Shown here piece by piece: positions 10,956 to 19,617 of a stretch of 64,000 nucleotides of DNA. This DNA comes from Cellulomonas wangleii (GTDB lineage: Bacteria > Actinomycetota > Actinomycetes > Actinomycetales > Cellulomonadaceae). A model generated the notes under the pieces. It had not been told where the DNA came from, searched no databases, and saw only the letters and a program-made list of their open reading frames with translations. The position numbers and the translations under genes are program-made. Position 1 is the first letter of the stretch. Every line of letters starts with the position of its first letter. The stretch lies in contig NZ_CP074405.1 of NCBI RefSeq assembly GCF_018388445.1, forward strand, positions 1,488,001 through 1,552,000, in the 5' to 3' direction.

Positions 10956-11903
10956 TCACATCTCCCTCAGCTTGGGGTTGAACACCTCGTCGAGCCCGAC
11001 GTTCATCACGTACAGCGCCCCGACCAGCAGGGTGATCCCCAGGCCGGGCGGGACGAACCACCACCACATGCCCAGGTGCAGGGCGCTCCACTGGACGGCC
11101 TGGTTCATCATCAGACCGAGCGACACGGCGTTCGTGGGGCCCAGGCCGATGAAGTCCAGCGACGCGGCCGTGAGGATGGCGCCGCCGAACAGCAGCACGA
11201 ACGTCATGAACAGGTACGAGTACATGTTCGGTGCGACCTCGCGCACGATGATCGTGCGCGTCGGGACGCCGGACAGCCGCGCGAGGTCGACGAACTCCCG
11301 GGCCCGCAGGGAGAACGTCTGCGCGCGCACGGCGCGGGCCACCCACGGCCAGCTGAACAGGCCGATGTAGAGCGCCTGCATGGGCACGCTGCGCACCCCG
11401 AGGTACGTGTTGATGACGATGAGGACCACGAATCCCGGGATGACGAGCACGACGTTCGTCAGCATGTTGAGCAGCTCGTCGACCCAGCCGCCGCGGAAGC
11501 CCGCGACGAACCCGATCGTCATGCCGATGACGCCGGCGACCACGCTGCCGAGGATCCCGACGAGGAACGTGCTGCGCAGCCCGGCGACGAACTGCACCCA
11601 CACGTCCTGGCCGAACATCGTGGTGCCGAACCAGAACTCCCCGGACGGCGGCTGCATGGTCGGGCCGGCGTAGTCGTTGGGCCCGTGGTCGGCGAACAGC
11701 GGGCCCACGAGCCCGAGCAGCGCGAGGCCGACGATGACCACGGCCGCCCCGACGACCTTCGGGTTGCGCAGCGCGAAGTACAGGACCTCGTGGCGGCGTC
11801 CGGGCAGTCGCCGGGGGCCGGCGTCCGGGACGTCGAGGGCGGCACCCGCGTCGGGTGCGTCGTCCGCCACGGTGGTGGCGGGTCCGGGGCTGGGCACGGT
11901 CAT
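10956..11903 (-). CDS. Opp-type ABC importer permease (OppC-like)
   Basis: A 315-residue inner-membrane permease. A Pro/Ala/Asp-rich cytosolic stretch of about 40 residues precedes the first helix (VVGAAVVIVGLALLGLVGPLF), followed by a periplasmic loop and a bundle of about five further helices. The EAA-type coupling loop is REFVDLARLSGVPTRTIIVREVAPN. The ATG overlaps the upstream permease stop by four bases. It forms the membrane channel with the OppB-like subunit. Confidence 0.9.
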   Translation of the reverse strand: MTVPSPGPATTVADDAPDAGAALDVPDAGPRRLPGRRHEVLYFALRNPKVVGAAVVIVGLALLGLVGPLFADHGPNDYAGPTMQPPSGEFWFGTTMFGQDVWVQFVAGLRSTFLVGILGSVVAGVIGMTIGFVAGFRGGWVDELLNMLTNVVLVIPGFVVLIVINTYLGVRSVPMQALYIGLFSWPWVARAVRAQTFSLRAREFVDLARLSGVPTRTIIVREVAPNMYSYLFMTFVLLFGGAILTAASLDFIGLGPTNAVSLGLMMNQAVQWSALHLGMWWWFVPPGLGITLLVGALYVMNVGLDEVFNPKLREM

Positions 11904-12895
11904 GCGGAGGCTCCCTGCAGTCCGGTCCGCGTGCGCGGGTCGACGACGACGTACACGAGGTCGATGACGAAGTTCGCCACCAGCACCCCGACGACCACGA
12001 ACAGCAGGGCGCCCTGCAGCAGGAAGTAGTCGGCGTTCTGGACGGCCTGCAGGATCAGGTACCCCAGGCCCGGGTAGGCGAAGACGACCTCGGTGACCAG
12101 CGCCCCGCCGATGACGGTGCCGAGCTGCAGGGCCAGGCCGGTGATCTGCGGCAGGAGCCCGTTGCGGAAGGCGTACCGCCGGATCAGGCGCTGCGGTGCC
12201 CCGAGGGCCGCGAGGTAGTTCGCGTAGTCCGACTCCAGCTCGTAGATGATGAGGTTCCGCATCCCGATGGCCCACCCGCCCAGCGAGACGAGGAAGAGGG
12301 ACAGGAACGGCAGGAACCAGTGGTGCAGGACGTCGAGCACGAACGACATCGACGTCGTGGGGCGCCTGCCGAAGTCGTAGCCCCCGGCCACGGGGAACCA
12401 CCCGGCGACGACGCCGAGGCCCCACACCAGGAGGATCGCTAGCCACATGTACGGCGTCGCGGTCAGCAGGTACGACGCGGGCAGCACGGTGTTGTCGAGC
12501 GCCTTGCGCCGCGCGGCGGCCGCGCCCATCCAGTTGCCGACGACCCAGCTGAGCAGGATCGCCGGGAGCATGAGCCCGAGGGTGTAGGGCACCGCCCGGA
12601 GGATGACGTCCTCGACGGGGGACGGGAAGAGCCAGATGCTCACGCCGAGGTCGCCCCGCAGCAGCGAGCCCCAGTAGTTGAGGTACTGCTGCCACACCGG
12701 CATGTCGAGCCCGAACAGGCGCTCGTAGTACTCGACCATCGGGCCGATCGACTCGGGGTGCTGCACGCCGGCGCGGGAGATCATCCGCTGCACCGGGTCA
12801 CCGGGCATGAGGCGCGGGATCAGCCAGTTCAGCGTGACCGCGACGAAGAAGGTCAGGACGTAGATGGTGCCCTTGCGGGCGAGGTAGGTGCGCAC
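11900..12895 (-). CDS. Opp-type ABC importer permease (OppB-like)
   Basis: A 331-residue permease with about six membrane helices. It opens with a basic N-terminus followed by TIYVLTFFVAVTLNWLIPRLMPGDP, the standard OppB start. The coupling loop is NYLAALGAPQRLIRRYAFRNGLLP. GTG start at 12895. It is 90 bp downstream of the binding-protein gene, with a strong hairpin in that gap, a layout that usually makes the binding protein more abundant than the membrane subunits. Confidence 0.9.
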   Translation of the reverse strand: MRTYLARKGTIYVLTFFVAVTLNWLIPRLMPGDPVQRMISRAGVQHPESIGPMVEYYERLFGLDMPVWQQYLNYWGSLLRGDLGVSIWLFPSPVEDVILRAVPYTLGLMLPAILLSWVVGNWMGAAAARRKALDNTVLPASYLLTATPYMWLAILLVWGLGVVAGWFPVAGGYDFGRRPTTSMSFVLDVLHHWFLPFLSLFLVSLGGWAIGMRNLIIYELESDYANYLAALGAPQRLIRRYAFRNGLLPQITGLALQLGTVIGGALVTEVVFAYPGLGYLILQAVQNADYFLLQGALLFVVVGVLVANFVIDLVYVVVDPRTRTGLQGASA

Positions 12896-12934
12896 GGCGG
12901 TCCCAGGGGGCTCGGAGCGGGCGGGGACGTCGGC

Positions 12935-12974
12935 CCTGCCCCCGGACGCGCGCCGTCGCGCGCCCGGGGGCAGG
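12935..12974 (-). terminator. intercistronic hairpin after the Opp binding protein
   Basis: CCTGCCCCCGG (12935-12945) pairs with CCGGGGGCAGG (12964-12974), with a GC-rich inner region that can fold further. It lies between the binding-protein stop and the OppB start, probably as an attenuator or mRNA-stabilising structure. Confidence 0.65.
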
Positions 12975-12984
12975 ACCGTGCGTG

Positions 12985-14739
12985 TCAGCCGGCCGGCTGC
13001 AGCGCCGCCAGGGTGCGCAGGCCACCCATCTGCCAGAAGCCGCCCCAGGTGCTGGGGTAGGCGGTGGAGTCACCGCCGTCGGTGGGCCAGTTCCCCCACG
13101 TCGACGTGTTGTACTGCGCCCACAGGCCGTTGTACCAGAGCGGGATCATCGGCATCTGCGTCAGGGACATCTCCTGCAGCTCGCCCATGATCCGTGCGTA
13201 CTCCGGGCTGTCGCTCGCCGTGCGGGAGAGCTGCTCGACGAGCGCCCACGCGCCGGCGTCGGGCACCCGGCCGAAGTTGCCGACCAGCTGCAGGTCACGC
13301 ACCGGCTGGTGGAACAGGTAGTTGTAGTACGTCCAGGGGGTGTTGCTCAGGCCGGCCCAGTTGTTGATGAGCAGGTCGAAGTCCCCGCTGGAGCGGGCGT
13401 CGTCCACGGCACCGGAGTCGGGGAAGTCGGCCGTGACGTCGATGCCGGCGGCCTGCAGGTCCTCGGCGATGACGCGCGCCGACTCCATCCAGTCGGTCCA
13501 GCCGGCGGGGACGATGAGGTCGAGCTCGATCTTCTCGCCCTCGGGCGTCTCGACGAACCCGTCACCGTCGGTGTCCTCGTACCCGGCGGCCGCGAGGATC
13601 GAGGCGGCCTCGTCCGCGTCGTACTCGAAGCCGTGCTCGTCGACGACGGCCTTGTCGTAGAGGGAGGAGTACGCGGGCAGCAGGCCCGTGGGGTGCGCCT
13701 TCTGGACGATGCCGCCGTACGCGTTGGCGACGATCTTGTCGACGTCGATCGCGAAGGCCATGGCGCGGCGGAACTCGGCGTCGTCCATGGGCGCGCGCGT
13801 GGCGTTGGGCACGAGCACGGCCGTGTTGGCCGAGAGCATGTACGGCGCCTCGTCGAAGTACGTGCCGAGCTTGTCGCTGTCGGCGAGCGTCTGCACGCCC
13901 GGCAGGAAGTTGTTGCTCAGGTCCAGCCCGCCCTGCAGCAGCAGGCCGAGGGCGACCTCGTTCGACGGGTTGACGATGTCCACGACGTACGTCATCGGGA
14001 ACTCCAGGCCGAGCGCCTCGGTGCCCCACCAGTCGTCGTTTCGCTCCCACACCATCCGGTCCTGGCCGTGGGTCGAGTACCGGAACGCCCCGGAACCGAT
14101 CGGGTCCTCGTTCGCGTTGGAGTTGTAGTCGGTCTCCGCCCACGTCGACACGATGTGCTGGGGCAGCACCGAGCTCGTGTAGAGGAAGTTGTCCCACTCC
14201 TGGTACCGCGGGTCGGAGAACTCGAAGGTGACCGTCGTGGCGTCCGTGGCGGTGACGCTCGACAGCCACGTCCACAGGTTGCTCCAGCGCACGTCCGGGA
14301 CCTTGCCCAGCTCGACGGTGAAGACGACGTCCTCGGCGTCGAGGACCTCGCCGTCCTGCCACGTCAGGCCGTCGCGCAGCGTGAGGACGTACGTGTCGGC
14401 GTCGGTCCACTCACCGCGCTCGGCGAGCCACGGCTCGAGCTCGAGGGTCGCGGGGTCGAACGAGAACAGCGGCTCGTAGAGCAGGCCGCGCACGCCGGTG
14501 GCCTCGCCCGACTGGGGGATGGGGTTCCAGCTCGACGGGGGCCCCCACTGCGCGCCGCTGGTGAAGACGGTCTCCTCGCGGGGGTACTCCGAGACCAGCG
14601 ACTGCGCCTCGGCGAGCCCCTCGACGTCCGGGGTCTCCTGCGGGGCGTCGATCGGGTCGCCCGAGCACGCGGCGAGCGTCAGGGCGGCGGCGGTGGTGAC
14701 GGCGACGGCCAGTGGCCATCGTCTGCGGGGAAGGTTCAT
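12985..14739 (-). CDS. Opp-type substrate-binding lipoprotein, probably oligosaccharide-binding
   Basis: A 584-residue family-5 solute-binding lipoprotein. The signal peptide ends in the lipobox LAAC with Cys25 as the lipidated residue. The mature protein has the GAQWGPPSSWNP opening followed by LLYEPLFSFDP and LEPWLAERGEW. The W.PP..WNP element is shared with family-5 proteins that bind cello- or manno-oligosaccharides in Thermotoga, so a sugar ligand is more likely than a peptide; this is inference. It is the first gene of the operon, behind a promoter containing an inverted-repeat operator. Confidence 0.88.
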   Translation of the reverse strand: MNLPRRRWPLAVAVTTAAALTLAACSGDPIDAPQETPDVEGLAEAQSLVSEYPREETVFTSGAQWGPPSSWNPIPQSGEATGVRGLLYEPLFSFDPATLELEPWLAERGEWTDADTYVLTLRDGLTWQDGEVLDAEDVVFTVELGKVPDVRWSNLWTWLSSVTATDATTVTFEFSDPRYQEWDNFLYTSSVLPQHIVSTWAETDYNSNANEDPIGSGAFRYSTHGQDRMVWERNDDWWGTEALGLEFPMTYVVDIVNPSNEVALGLLLQGGLDLSNNFLPGVQTLADSDKLGTYFDEAPYMLSANTAVLVPNATRAPMDDAEFRRAMAFAIDVDKIVANAYGGIVQKAHPTGLLPAYSSLYDKAVVDEHGFEYDADEAASILAAAGYEDTDGDGFVETPEGEKIELDLIVPAGWTDWMESARVIAEDLQAAGIDVTADFPDSGAVDDARSSGDFDLLINNWAGLSNTPWTYYNYLFHQPVRDLQLVGNFGRVPDAGAWALVEQLSRTASDSPEYARIMGELQEMSLTQMPMIPLWYNGLWAQYNTSTWGNWPTDGGDSTAYPSTWGGFWQMGGLRTLAALQPAG

Positions 14740-14821
14740 CGTCGATCCCTTCGAGCTGTGTGGACGTCGTCGTGCACACGGCGACCACCTCGTCGGGAGG
14801 GATGCAGGCCGACCAGTCGTA

Positions 14822-14849
14822 ACTTTAGTTAATGAACTAAGTACGACAA
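14822..14849 (-). promoter_or_regulatory. opp promoter with overlapping ROK-like operator
   Basis: On the minus strand a -35 TTGTCG (14844-14849) and a -10 TAAAGT (14822-14827) are separated by 16 bases. Within this lies the perfect inverted repeat TTAGTT-AATG-AACTAA (14825-14840), an AT-rich island in otherwise GC-rich DNA. It covers the spacer and part of the -10, so a bound protein should repress. Repeats of this kind are used by ROK-family sugar repressors in actinobacteria; the actual regulator is not in the window. Confidence 0.6.
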
Positions 14850-14901
14850 GGGCCCGATGCCGGTTGTGACCGATCCGTGACCGGCTCCCGTTCTGCCCGG
14901 A

Positions 14902-16149
14902 TCAGAAGTTCCAGGGGCACACCGGCGCTCGCGGCGACAGGAACGCCGTGGTCAGTGTCCCGAGCGCGGCGGCCTCGCCCGTCACCAGCCCGGCGTCGCC
15001 CAGCGCGGCGGCCGAGCGGCCCCCGAGGTACAGGGCGCCCAGCTCGCGGACGTCCAGCCGCACGTCGGCGTCGGCCGTGGTGCGCGCGACGTCGACGGAA
15101 CCCGCGTGGTCGGCGACGACCCGCCACCGCCCGGCGTTCTGCGGCAGCAGGTCGTCCGTCACGTCCAGCACCACGTCCAGCGGGGCCGCGTACCGTCGCG
15201 CGGTCAGCGCCGCGGGCACGTCCAGCAGCCGCACCCACAGGTTGTCGGCGAGGCGGCGCCGCGCCGGGCGGGGGTCCACGAGCAGGTGGAGCAGCGGGTC
15301 GTCGACGGGCAGCACCGGCGTCTCGACCCGGGTGGTGAGGTCGAGGTCGAGCAGGAAGGTCCACAGGCGGTGGGTCGCGGCGGCGTCCAGCGCGGCGGCG
15401 AGCCGGACCTGCACCGTGTAGTCGGGTCCTGCCTCGCCCCACGCCTCCTTCCGCGCCAGCAGGGCCAGGCCGCGGACCTCCCGGCCGTCACGCACCGTGG
15501 CGAGCAGCAGGGGCTCGAACCCGTGGCGCCAGGCCGGCGGGTCGGCCACGGCCCGCACCCGCAGCGGGGCCGCAGCGCGCGGCATCCAGCCGGGTCGTCC
15601 GGCGCCGGCGCGCCGTCCCAGGTCCTCGACGAGGTCGGCGTGGCGGTCCGGGTCGACGCGCTCCAGGTGGACGGTCAGCGCGTCGCTGCCGGGCACCGGG
15701 CGCAGGGCCGCCCCGCGGGGCAGCGTGAGCCGGACGTCGTCGGCGGCGCTGCCGTAGCCGAACCGGCCGTAGATCGCCGCCTCCGCCGCGAAGAGCGCCG
15801 ACACGGGCTCCCCGCGTCCCAGCGACCGCTCCAGGTGGGTGGCGATCATCGCGCGCAGCAGCCCGCGACGGCGCTGGTCGGGCCGCACCGCGACCCACGT
15901 CAGGCCTGCGCAGGGCACGGTGCCGCCGGGCACGGGCATCGCGAACTCGTAGGACCCGTGCACCGCGGCGAACGTGCCGTCCGGCGCCTCGACCGCCATC
16001 ATCCGCTCCTGCGGGATCGGGAACGGCAGCGACGCCTCGGTCTCCGGGTCGGGGACCGAGGCGAACGCGAGCTGGTCGGTGGTGCGGAACTCGGCGAGCC
16101 GGTCGGCGGGCACGGCGACGGTGCGGTATCCGGGAGGCAGGGCGCTCAT
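14902..16149 (-). CDS. Eis-like GNAT N-acetyltransferase (copy 2)
   Basis: A 415-residue Eis-family acetyltransferase, alignable end to end with the protein at 7772-9013 (shared GEPVSALFAAEAAIYGRFGYGS, LRLP-type strands and PVCPW near the C-terminus). The acetyl-CoA loop is VRPDQRRRGLLRAM. It ends PVCPWNF, keeping the terminal Phe whose carboxylate is catalytic in Eis. The ATG at 16149 was preferred over 16158 because AGGA lies eight bases before it. It sits upstream of the Opp operon, so the two copies bracket that operon. Confidence 0.84.
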   Translation of the reverse strand: MSALPPGYRTVAVPADRLAEFRTTDQLAFASVPDPETEASLPFPIPQERMMAVEAPDGTFAAVHGSYEFAMPVPGGTVPCAGLTWVAVRPDQRRRGLLRAMIATHLERSLGRGEPVSALFAAEAAIYGRFGYGSAADDVRLTLPRGAALRPVPGSDALTVHLERVDPDRHADLVEDLGRRAGAGRPGWMPRAAAPLRVRAVADPPAWRHGFEPLLLATVRDGREVRGLALLARKEAWGEAGPDYTVQVRLAAALDAAATHRLWTFLLDLDLTTRVETPVLPVDDPLLHLLVDPRPARRRLADNLWVRLLDVPAALTARRYAAPLDVVLDVTDDLLPQNAGRWRVVADHAGSVDVARTTADADVRLDVRELGALYLGGRSAAALGDAGLVTGEAAALGTLTTAFLSPRAPVCPWNF

Positions 16150-16246
16150 GGGGGTCATCCTGGTGCTCGGTCACGGTGGCTGCACGGCCTTTGTCTCCCG
16201 GCACGACGCACGGGCGCCCCTGCCCGGGGCCACGCGGGCGCCCGCC

Positions 16247-16252
16247 TAGGCT
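16247..16252 (+). promoter_or_regulatory. -10 element for a leaderless phosphatase transcript
   Basis: TAGGCT ends seven bases before the GTG at 16260 and no Shine-Dalgarno is present. The arrangement is the same as for the M13 peptidase gene, suggesting a leaderless mRNA. Confidence 0.42.
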
Positions 16253-16259
16253 CGACCCC

Positions 16260-17327
16260 GTGACGACACCGCGCCCGGCACCGAGCGGCTGGGTGTGGCG
16301 CGTCCTGGCCGGGTGGGCGGGCGGCCCGCAGCCGCTCGTGGGCGGCGCGCTGTGCCTCGCCGCCGTCCTGTACGCCGTGGCCGTGCTGTGGCGCCCGGCG
16401 TGGTTCGCGCCCTCCGGGCTGCTCCTGCTGCTGCTCGTCGGCGCCTTCGTGCTGCGCTGGCGGGCGCTGCTCGTGCTGGTCGCGTCCGTGGTGCTGCTCA
16501 CGGCCGCGCTCACGGCGGGAGGGTCGGTCGACCCGGGGCAGGTCGTCGTGCTCGTGCTGGGGTGCGGTGCGGTGGTCACGTTCGGCGTCGAGCGCGAGCG
16601 GCTCGGCCTGCAGGGGGCGCCCGGCGCCCTCATGCTCGTCGACCTGCGGGACCGGCTGAGCGCGGGCGGACGACTGCCCGCCCTGCCCGGACGGTGGCAG
16701 GCCGACGCCGAGGTGCGCTCCGCCCACGGTGCCGCGTTCTCCGGCGACTTCGTCGTCGCCCACCGCAGCGGCGGCTCGTACGAGGTGGTGCTCGTCGACG
16801 TGTCGGGCAAGGGCCAGGCCGCCGGCGTCCGGGCGCTGCAGCTGCAGGGTGCGCTCGGAGGGCTCCTGGGGGCGCTGCCGGCCGACGAGTTCCTGCCGGC
16901 CGCGAACCGGTACCTGCTGGAGCAGGGCTGGGACGAGGGGTTCGCCACGGCCGTCCACCTGGCGCTCGACCTGAGCACGGGCCGCTTCCGCGTCGCGAGC
17001 GCGGGGCACCCGCCGCCCGCCGTGCTGCACGCGGGGTCCGGACGGATCGACGTGCTCGACGCGGCGGGCGGAGTCGCGCTGGGCATCCTGGAGGACATGC
17101 GCCCCGGGACGGTGACCGGCGTCCTGGCTCCGGGCGACGTCGTCGTCCTCTACACCGACGGGCTCATCGAGGCGCCCGGTCGCGACGTCGACCAGGGCAT
17201 CGACCGGCTGCTCGGCGTGGTCGAGGCCGTGGTCGCCGCCCGGCCCGGCAGCGCGCACGAGGTGCTGGCCGGCGTGCGCGCGGCGGAGGACGACGACCGC
17301 GCCGTCGTGGTCGTGCGGCGGAGCTGA
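16260..17327 (+). CDS. membrane SpoIIE-type PP2C phosphatase
   Basis: A 355-residue protein. The first ~110 residues form about three to four hydrophobic helices; a short linker with HAMP-like length follows, then a SpoIIE/RsbU-type PP2C domain. Metal-site motifs are present: FSGDF near residue 160, LVDVSGKGQAAG near 180, a STGRFRVASAGHPPP loop, and VVLYTDGLIEA near 300. Such phosphatases dephosphorylate anti-anti-sigma factors in partner-switching cascades. No sigma, RsbV or RsbW gene is nearby, so the target is unknown. It is one base upstream of the next gene. Confidence 0.88.
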   Translation: MTTPRPAPSGWVWRVLAGWAGGPQPLVGGALCLAAVLYAVAVLWRPAWFAPSGLLLLLLVGAFVLRWRALLVLVASVVLLTAALTAGGSVDPGQVVVLVLGCGAVVTFGVERERLGLQGAPGALMLVDLRDRLSAGGRLPALPGRWQADAEVRSAHGAAFSGDFVVAHRSGGSYEVVLVDVSGKGQAAGVRALQLQGALGGLLGALPADEFLPAANRYLLEQGWDEGFATAVHLALDLSTGRFRVASAGHPPPAVLHAGSGRIDVLDAAGGVALGILEDMRPGTVTGVLAPGDVVVLYTDGLIEAPGRDVDQGIDRLLGVVEAVVAARPGSAHEVLAGVRAAEDDDRAVVVVRRS

Positions 17328-17328
17328 C

Positions 17329-17748
17329 GTGGCAGGTCCGGTGGTGCCCCGTGGACGACCGGACGACGGCGACGGGACGGGCCCCGGGAGGGTCGGCCGC
17401 CCCGGGCAGGACGTCGGGGGCGCCGAGGAGGACTACGTCGAGGAGGTCCACCGGCTCGTCGCGGCCGTCCCGCCGGGCCGCGTGATGACGTACGGGCTGA
17501 TCGCCGAGGTCCTCGCGGACCGCGCGAGCGCCGCGGGTCGGCCCGCGCGCGGCGGCCCGCGCCAGGTCGGGCGGGCCATGGCGACCGGGGGAGCCGTCCC
17601 GTGGTGGCGCGTCGTGACGGCCGCCGGTGACCCGCCCGCGCACCACCGGGACCGCGCGCTGGCGCATCTGCGTGCGGAGGGCGCGCCCCTGACGGCCGAC
17701 GGGCGGCGCGTGCGGGTGCGTCAGGCCGTGTGGTTCCCCGACGACTGA
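17329..17748 (+). CDS. alkyltransferase-like protein (ATL)
   Basis: A 139-residue protein with the DNA-binding domain of O6-alkylguanine-DNA alkyltransferases (VPPGRVMTYGLIAEVLADRA, GGPRQVGRAMATG). At the position of the alkyl-accepting PCHR motif it has PWWRVV, so the catalytic Cys is replaced by Trp. That is the hallmark of ATL proteins, which bind O6-alkylguanine and hand it to nucleotide excision repair without repairing it directly. The N-terminal 30 residues are Gly/Pro-rich and probably disordered. GTG start one base after the phosphatase stop, so the two are coupled. Confidence 0.88.
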   Translation: MAGPVVPRGRPDDGDGTGPGRVGRPGQDVGGAEEDYVEEVHRLVAAVPPGRVMTYGLIAEVLADRASAAGRPARGGPRQVGRAMATGGAVPWWRVVTAAGDPPAHHRDRALAHLRAEGAPLTADGRRVRVRQAVWFPDD

Positions 17749-17769
17749 CGCCCCACCCGTCCGGCGTCC

Positions 17770-18255
17770 TCAGCCGAGCGCGCGCCGCGAGGAGATGACG
17801 CCGGTGTCGAACCCGGCCAGGTGCAGACCGCCGTGGAACCGGGCGTGCTCGATCTTCACGCAGCGGTCCATGACGACGTCGAGCCCGGCCTCCTCGCCCC
17901 GCCGGGCGACGTCCTCGTGCCAGGACCCCAGCTGCAACCAGAGGGTCCTCGCACCCACCGCGAGGGTCTCGTCGAGGACCGTCGGCAGGTCGTCGTGCCG
18001 ACGGAACACGTCGACGAGGTCCGGGACGACGGGCAGCGCGTCCAGCGACGGGTACACCGGCCGGCCCAGGATCTCGTCGGCGCGGGGGTTGACGAAGTAC
18101 ACGTCGTACGGCGAGCTGGACAGCAGGTACGTCGCGACGAAGTACGACGCGCGGGCCGGGTTGCTCGACGCCCCCACGATCGCGATCGAGCGCGTGGCGC
18201 GCAGGATCGACAGCCGCTCGGGGGCGCTGGGGCCCTGCCAGGTGCGTGCGCTCAT
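17770..18255 (-). CDS. CoA-binding domain protein (YccU-like)
   Basis: A 161-residue single-domain Rossmann protein of the CoA_binding_2 family. The dinucleotide/CoA loop is [15 protein letters not shown] near residue 25. Conserved [11 protein letters not shown] and [14 protein letters not shown] segments follow, the second with the family's conserved Cys. Its biochemical role is not established. Its ATG overlaps the MetY stop, making it the last gene of the sulfur operon. A role in CoA handling next to acetyl-CoA synthetase is possible but speculative. Confidence 0.82.
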   Translation of the reverse strand: MSARTWQGPSAPERLSILRATRSIAIVGASSNPARASYFVATYLLSSSPYDVYFVNPRADEILGRPVYPSLDALPVVPDLVDVFRRHDDLPTVLDETLAVGARTLWLQLGSWHEDVARRGEEAGLDVVMDRCVKIEHARFHGGLHLAGFDTGVISSRRALG

Positions 18256-19574
18256 CGGGCGTCCTCCCGTGTCGTGCCGGTGGCGGCGGTCAGCGCCTGG
18301 TCCAGGTCCCACAGGATGTCCTCGGCGTCCTCGATGCCGACGCTGATGCGCACGAGGTCCTCCGGCACGCCGGCGGCCTCGAGCTGCGCTGCGGACAGCT
18401 GCTGGTGCGTCGTCGACCCGGGGTGGATCACCAGGGTGCGGGCGTCGCCGACGTTCGCCAGGTGGCTGGCGAGCTGCAGCGACTCGATGAACCGGCGTCC
18501 CACCTCGCGGCCCGCGACGTCGCCCGCGGGGGCGAGCCGGAACGCGAACACCGATCCCGGGCCCAGCGGCAGGTACCGCTGCGCGCGCTCGTGGTGCGGG
18601 TGCGAGGGCAGCCCGGCCCACAGCACCGAGGTGATGCGGGGGTCGGTCTCGAGCCACGTCGCGACCTCGCGCGCGTTGGCCAGGTGGGCGTCGATGCGCT
18701 GCGGCAGCGTCTCGACACCCTGCAGCAGGTTGAACGCCGACTGCGGCGACAGGGCCGGGCCGATGTCGCGCAGCTGCTCCGAGCGCAGCTTGGTGAGGAA
18801 CCCGTACTCGCCGAAGTTCTCCCACCAGCGCACGCCGCCGTACGACGCGACGGGCTCGGTCATGGTCGGGAACCGGCCGTTGCCCCAGTCGAAGCGCCCG
18901 GACTCCACGATCACGCCGCCGAGGGTGGTGCCGTGCCCGCCGAGGAACTTGGTCGCGGAGTGGATGACGATGTCCGCGCCGTGCTCGAGGGGTCGCACGA
19001 GGTACGGCGTCGACAGCGTGGAGTCCACGACGAGCGGCACACCCGCGGCGTGCGCGACCTCGGCCAGCCCGGCGAGGTCGGCGATCTGGCCCGACGGGTT
19101 GGCGATCACCTCCGTGTAGACGGCCTTCGTCTCCGGGCGGATCGCGGCGGCGTAGTCCGCCGGGTCGGTGCCCGGCACGAACGTCGTCTCGACGCCGAAC
19201 CGCCGCAGCGTCACGTCGAGCTGCGTCACGGTGCCGCCGTAGAGCTGCGCCGAGGCGACGATGTGGTCGCCCGCGCCCGCCAGGGCCGCGAAGACGAGGA
19301 ACTCGGCGGCCATGCCGGACGCGGTCGCGACCGCGCCGATGCCGCCCTCGAGCGACGCGATGCGCTCCTCGAACGCGGCGACCGTGGGGTTGCCGATGCG
19401 GGAGTAGATGTTGCCGTACTTCTGCAGCGCGAAGAGGTTCGCGGCGTCCGTGGTGTCGTCGAAGACGAACGACGTCGTCTGGTAGATCGGCACGGCGCGC
19501 GCACCGGTGGTGGCGTCGGGGATGCCGCCGGCGTGCAGGGCGCGGGTGCGGAAGCCGAAGCGGTGCTCGCTCAC
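18252..19574 (-). CDS. metY: O-acetylhomoserine sulfhydrylase
   Basis: A 440-residue PLP enzyme of the Cys/Met metabolism family that makes homocysteine from O-acetylhomoserine and sulfide, releasing acetate. Visible features are TRALHAGG at the N-terminus, [18 protein letters not shown], and the PLP lysine in [11 protein letters not shown]. The long form with the [14 protein letters not shown] segment is MetY rather than MetB. GTG at 19574 was chosen because AGGAG precedes it; an in-frame ATG at 19601 lacks a ribosome site. It lies between acsA and the CoA-binding gene in an operon headed by a sulfonate-type transporter. Confidence 0.93.
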   Translation of the reverse strand: MSEHRFGFRTRALHAGGIPDATTGARAVPIYQTTSFVFDDTTDAANLFALQKYGNIYSRIGNPTVAAFEERIASLEGGIGAVATASGMAAEFLVFAALAGAGDHIVASAQLYGGTVTQLDVTLRRFGVETTFVPGTDPADYAAAIRPETKAVYTEVIANPSGQIADLAGLAEVAHAAGVPLVVDSTLSTPYLVRPLEHGADIVIHSATKFLGGHGTTLGGVIVESGRFDWGNGRFPTMTEPVASYGGVRWWENFGEYGFLTKLRSEQLRDIGPALSPQSAFNLLQGVETLPQRIDAHLANAREVATWLETDPRITSVLWAGLPSHPHHERAQRYLPLGPGSVFAFRLAPAGDVAGREVGRRFIESLQLASHLANVGDARTLVIHPGSTTHQQLSAAQLEAAGVPEDLVRISVGIEDAEDILWDLDQALTAATGTTREDAR

Positions 19575-19617
19575 GGTGCTCCTGTTCTGGGGGTGGGTCA
19601 TCAGGTCGGCCGGCCGG

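Noticed and set aside
19575..19617. SAM or T-box type riboswitch before metY
   Set aside because: The gap is only 43 bp inside an operon and shows no such structure.
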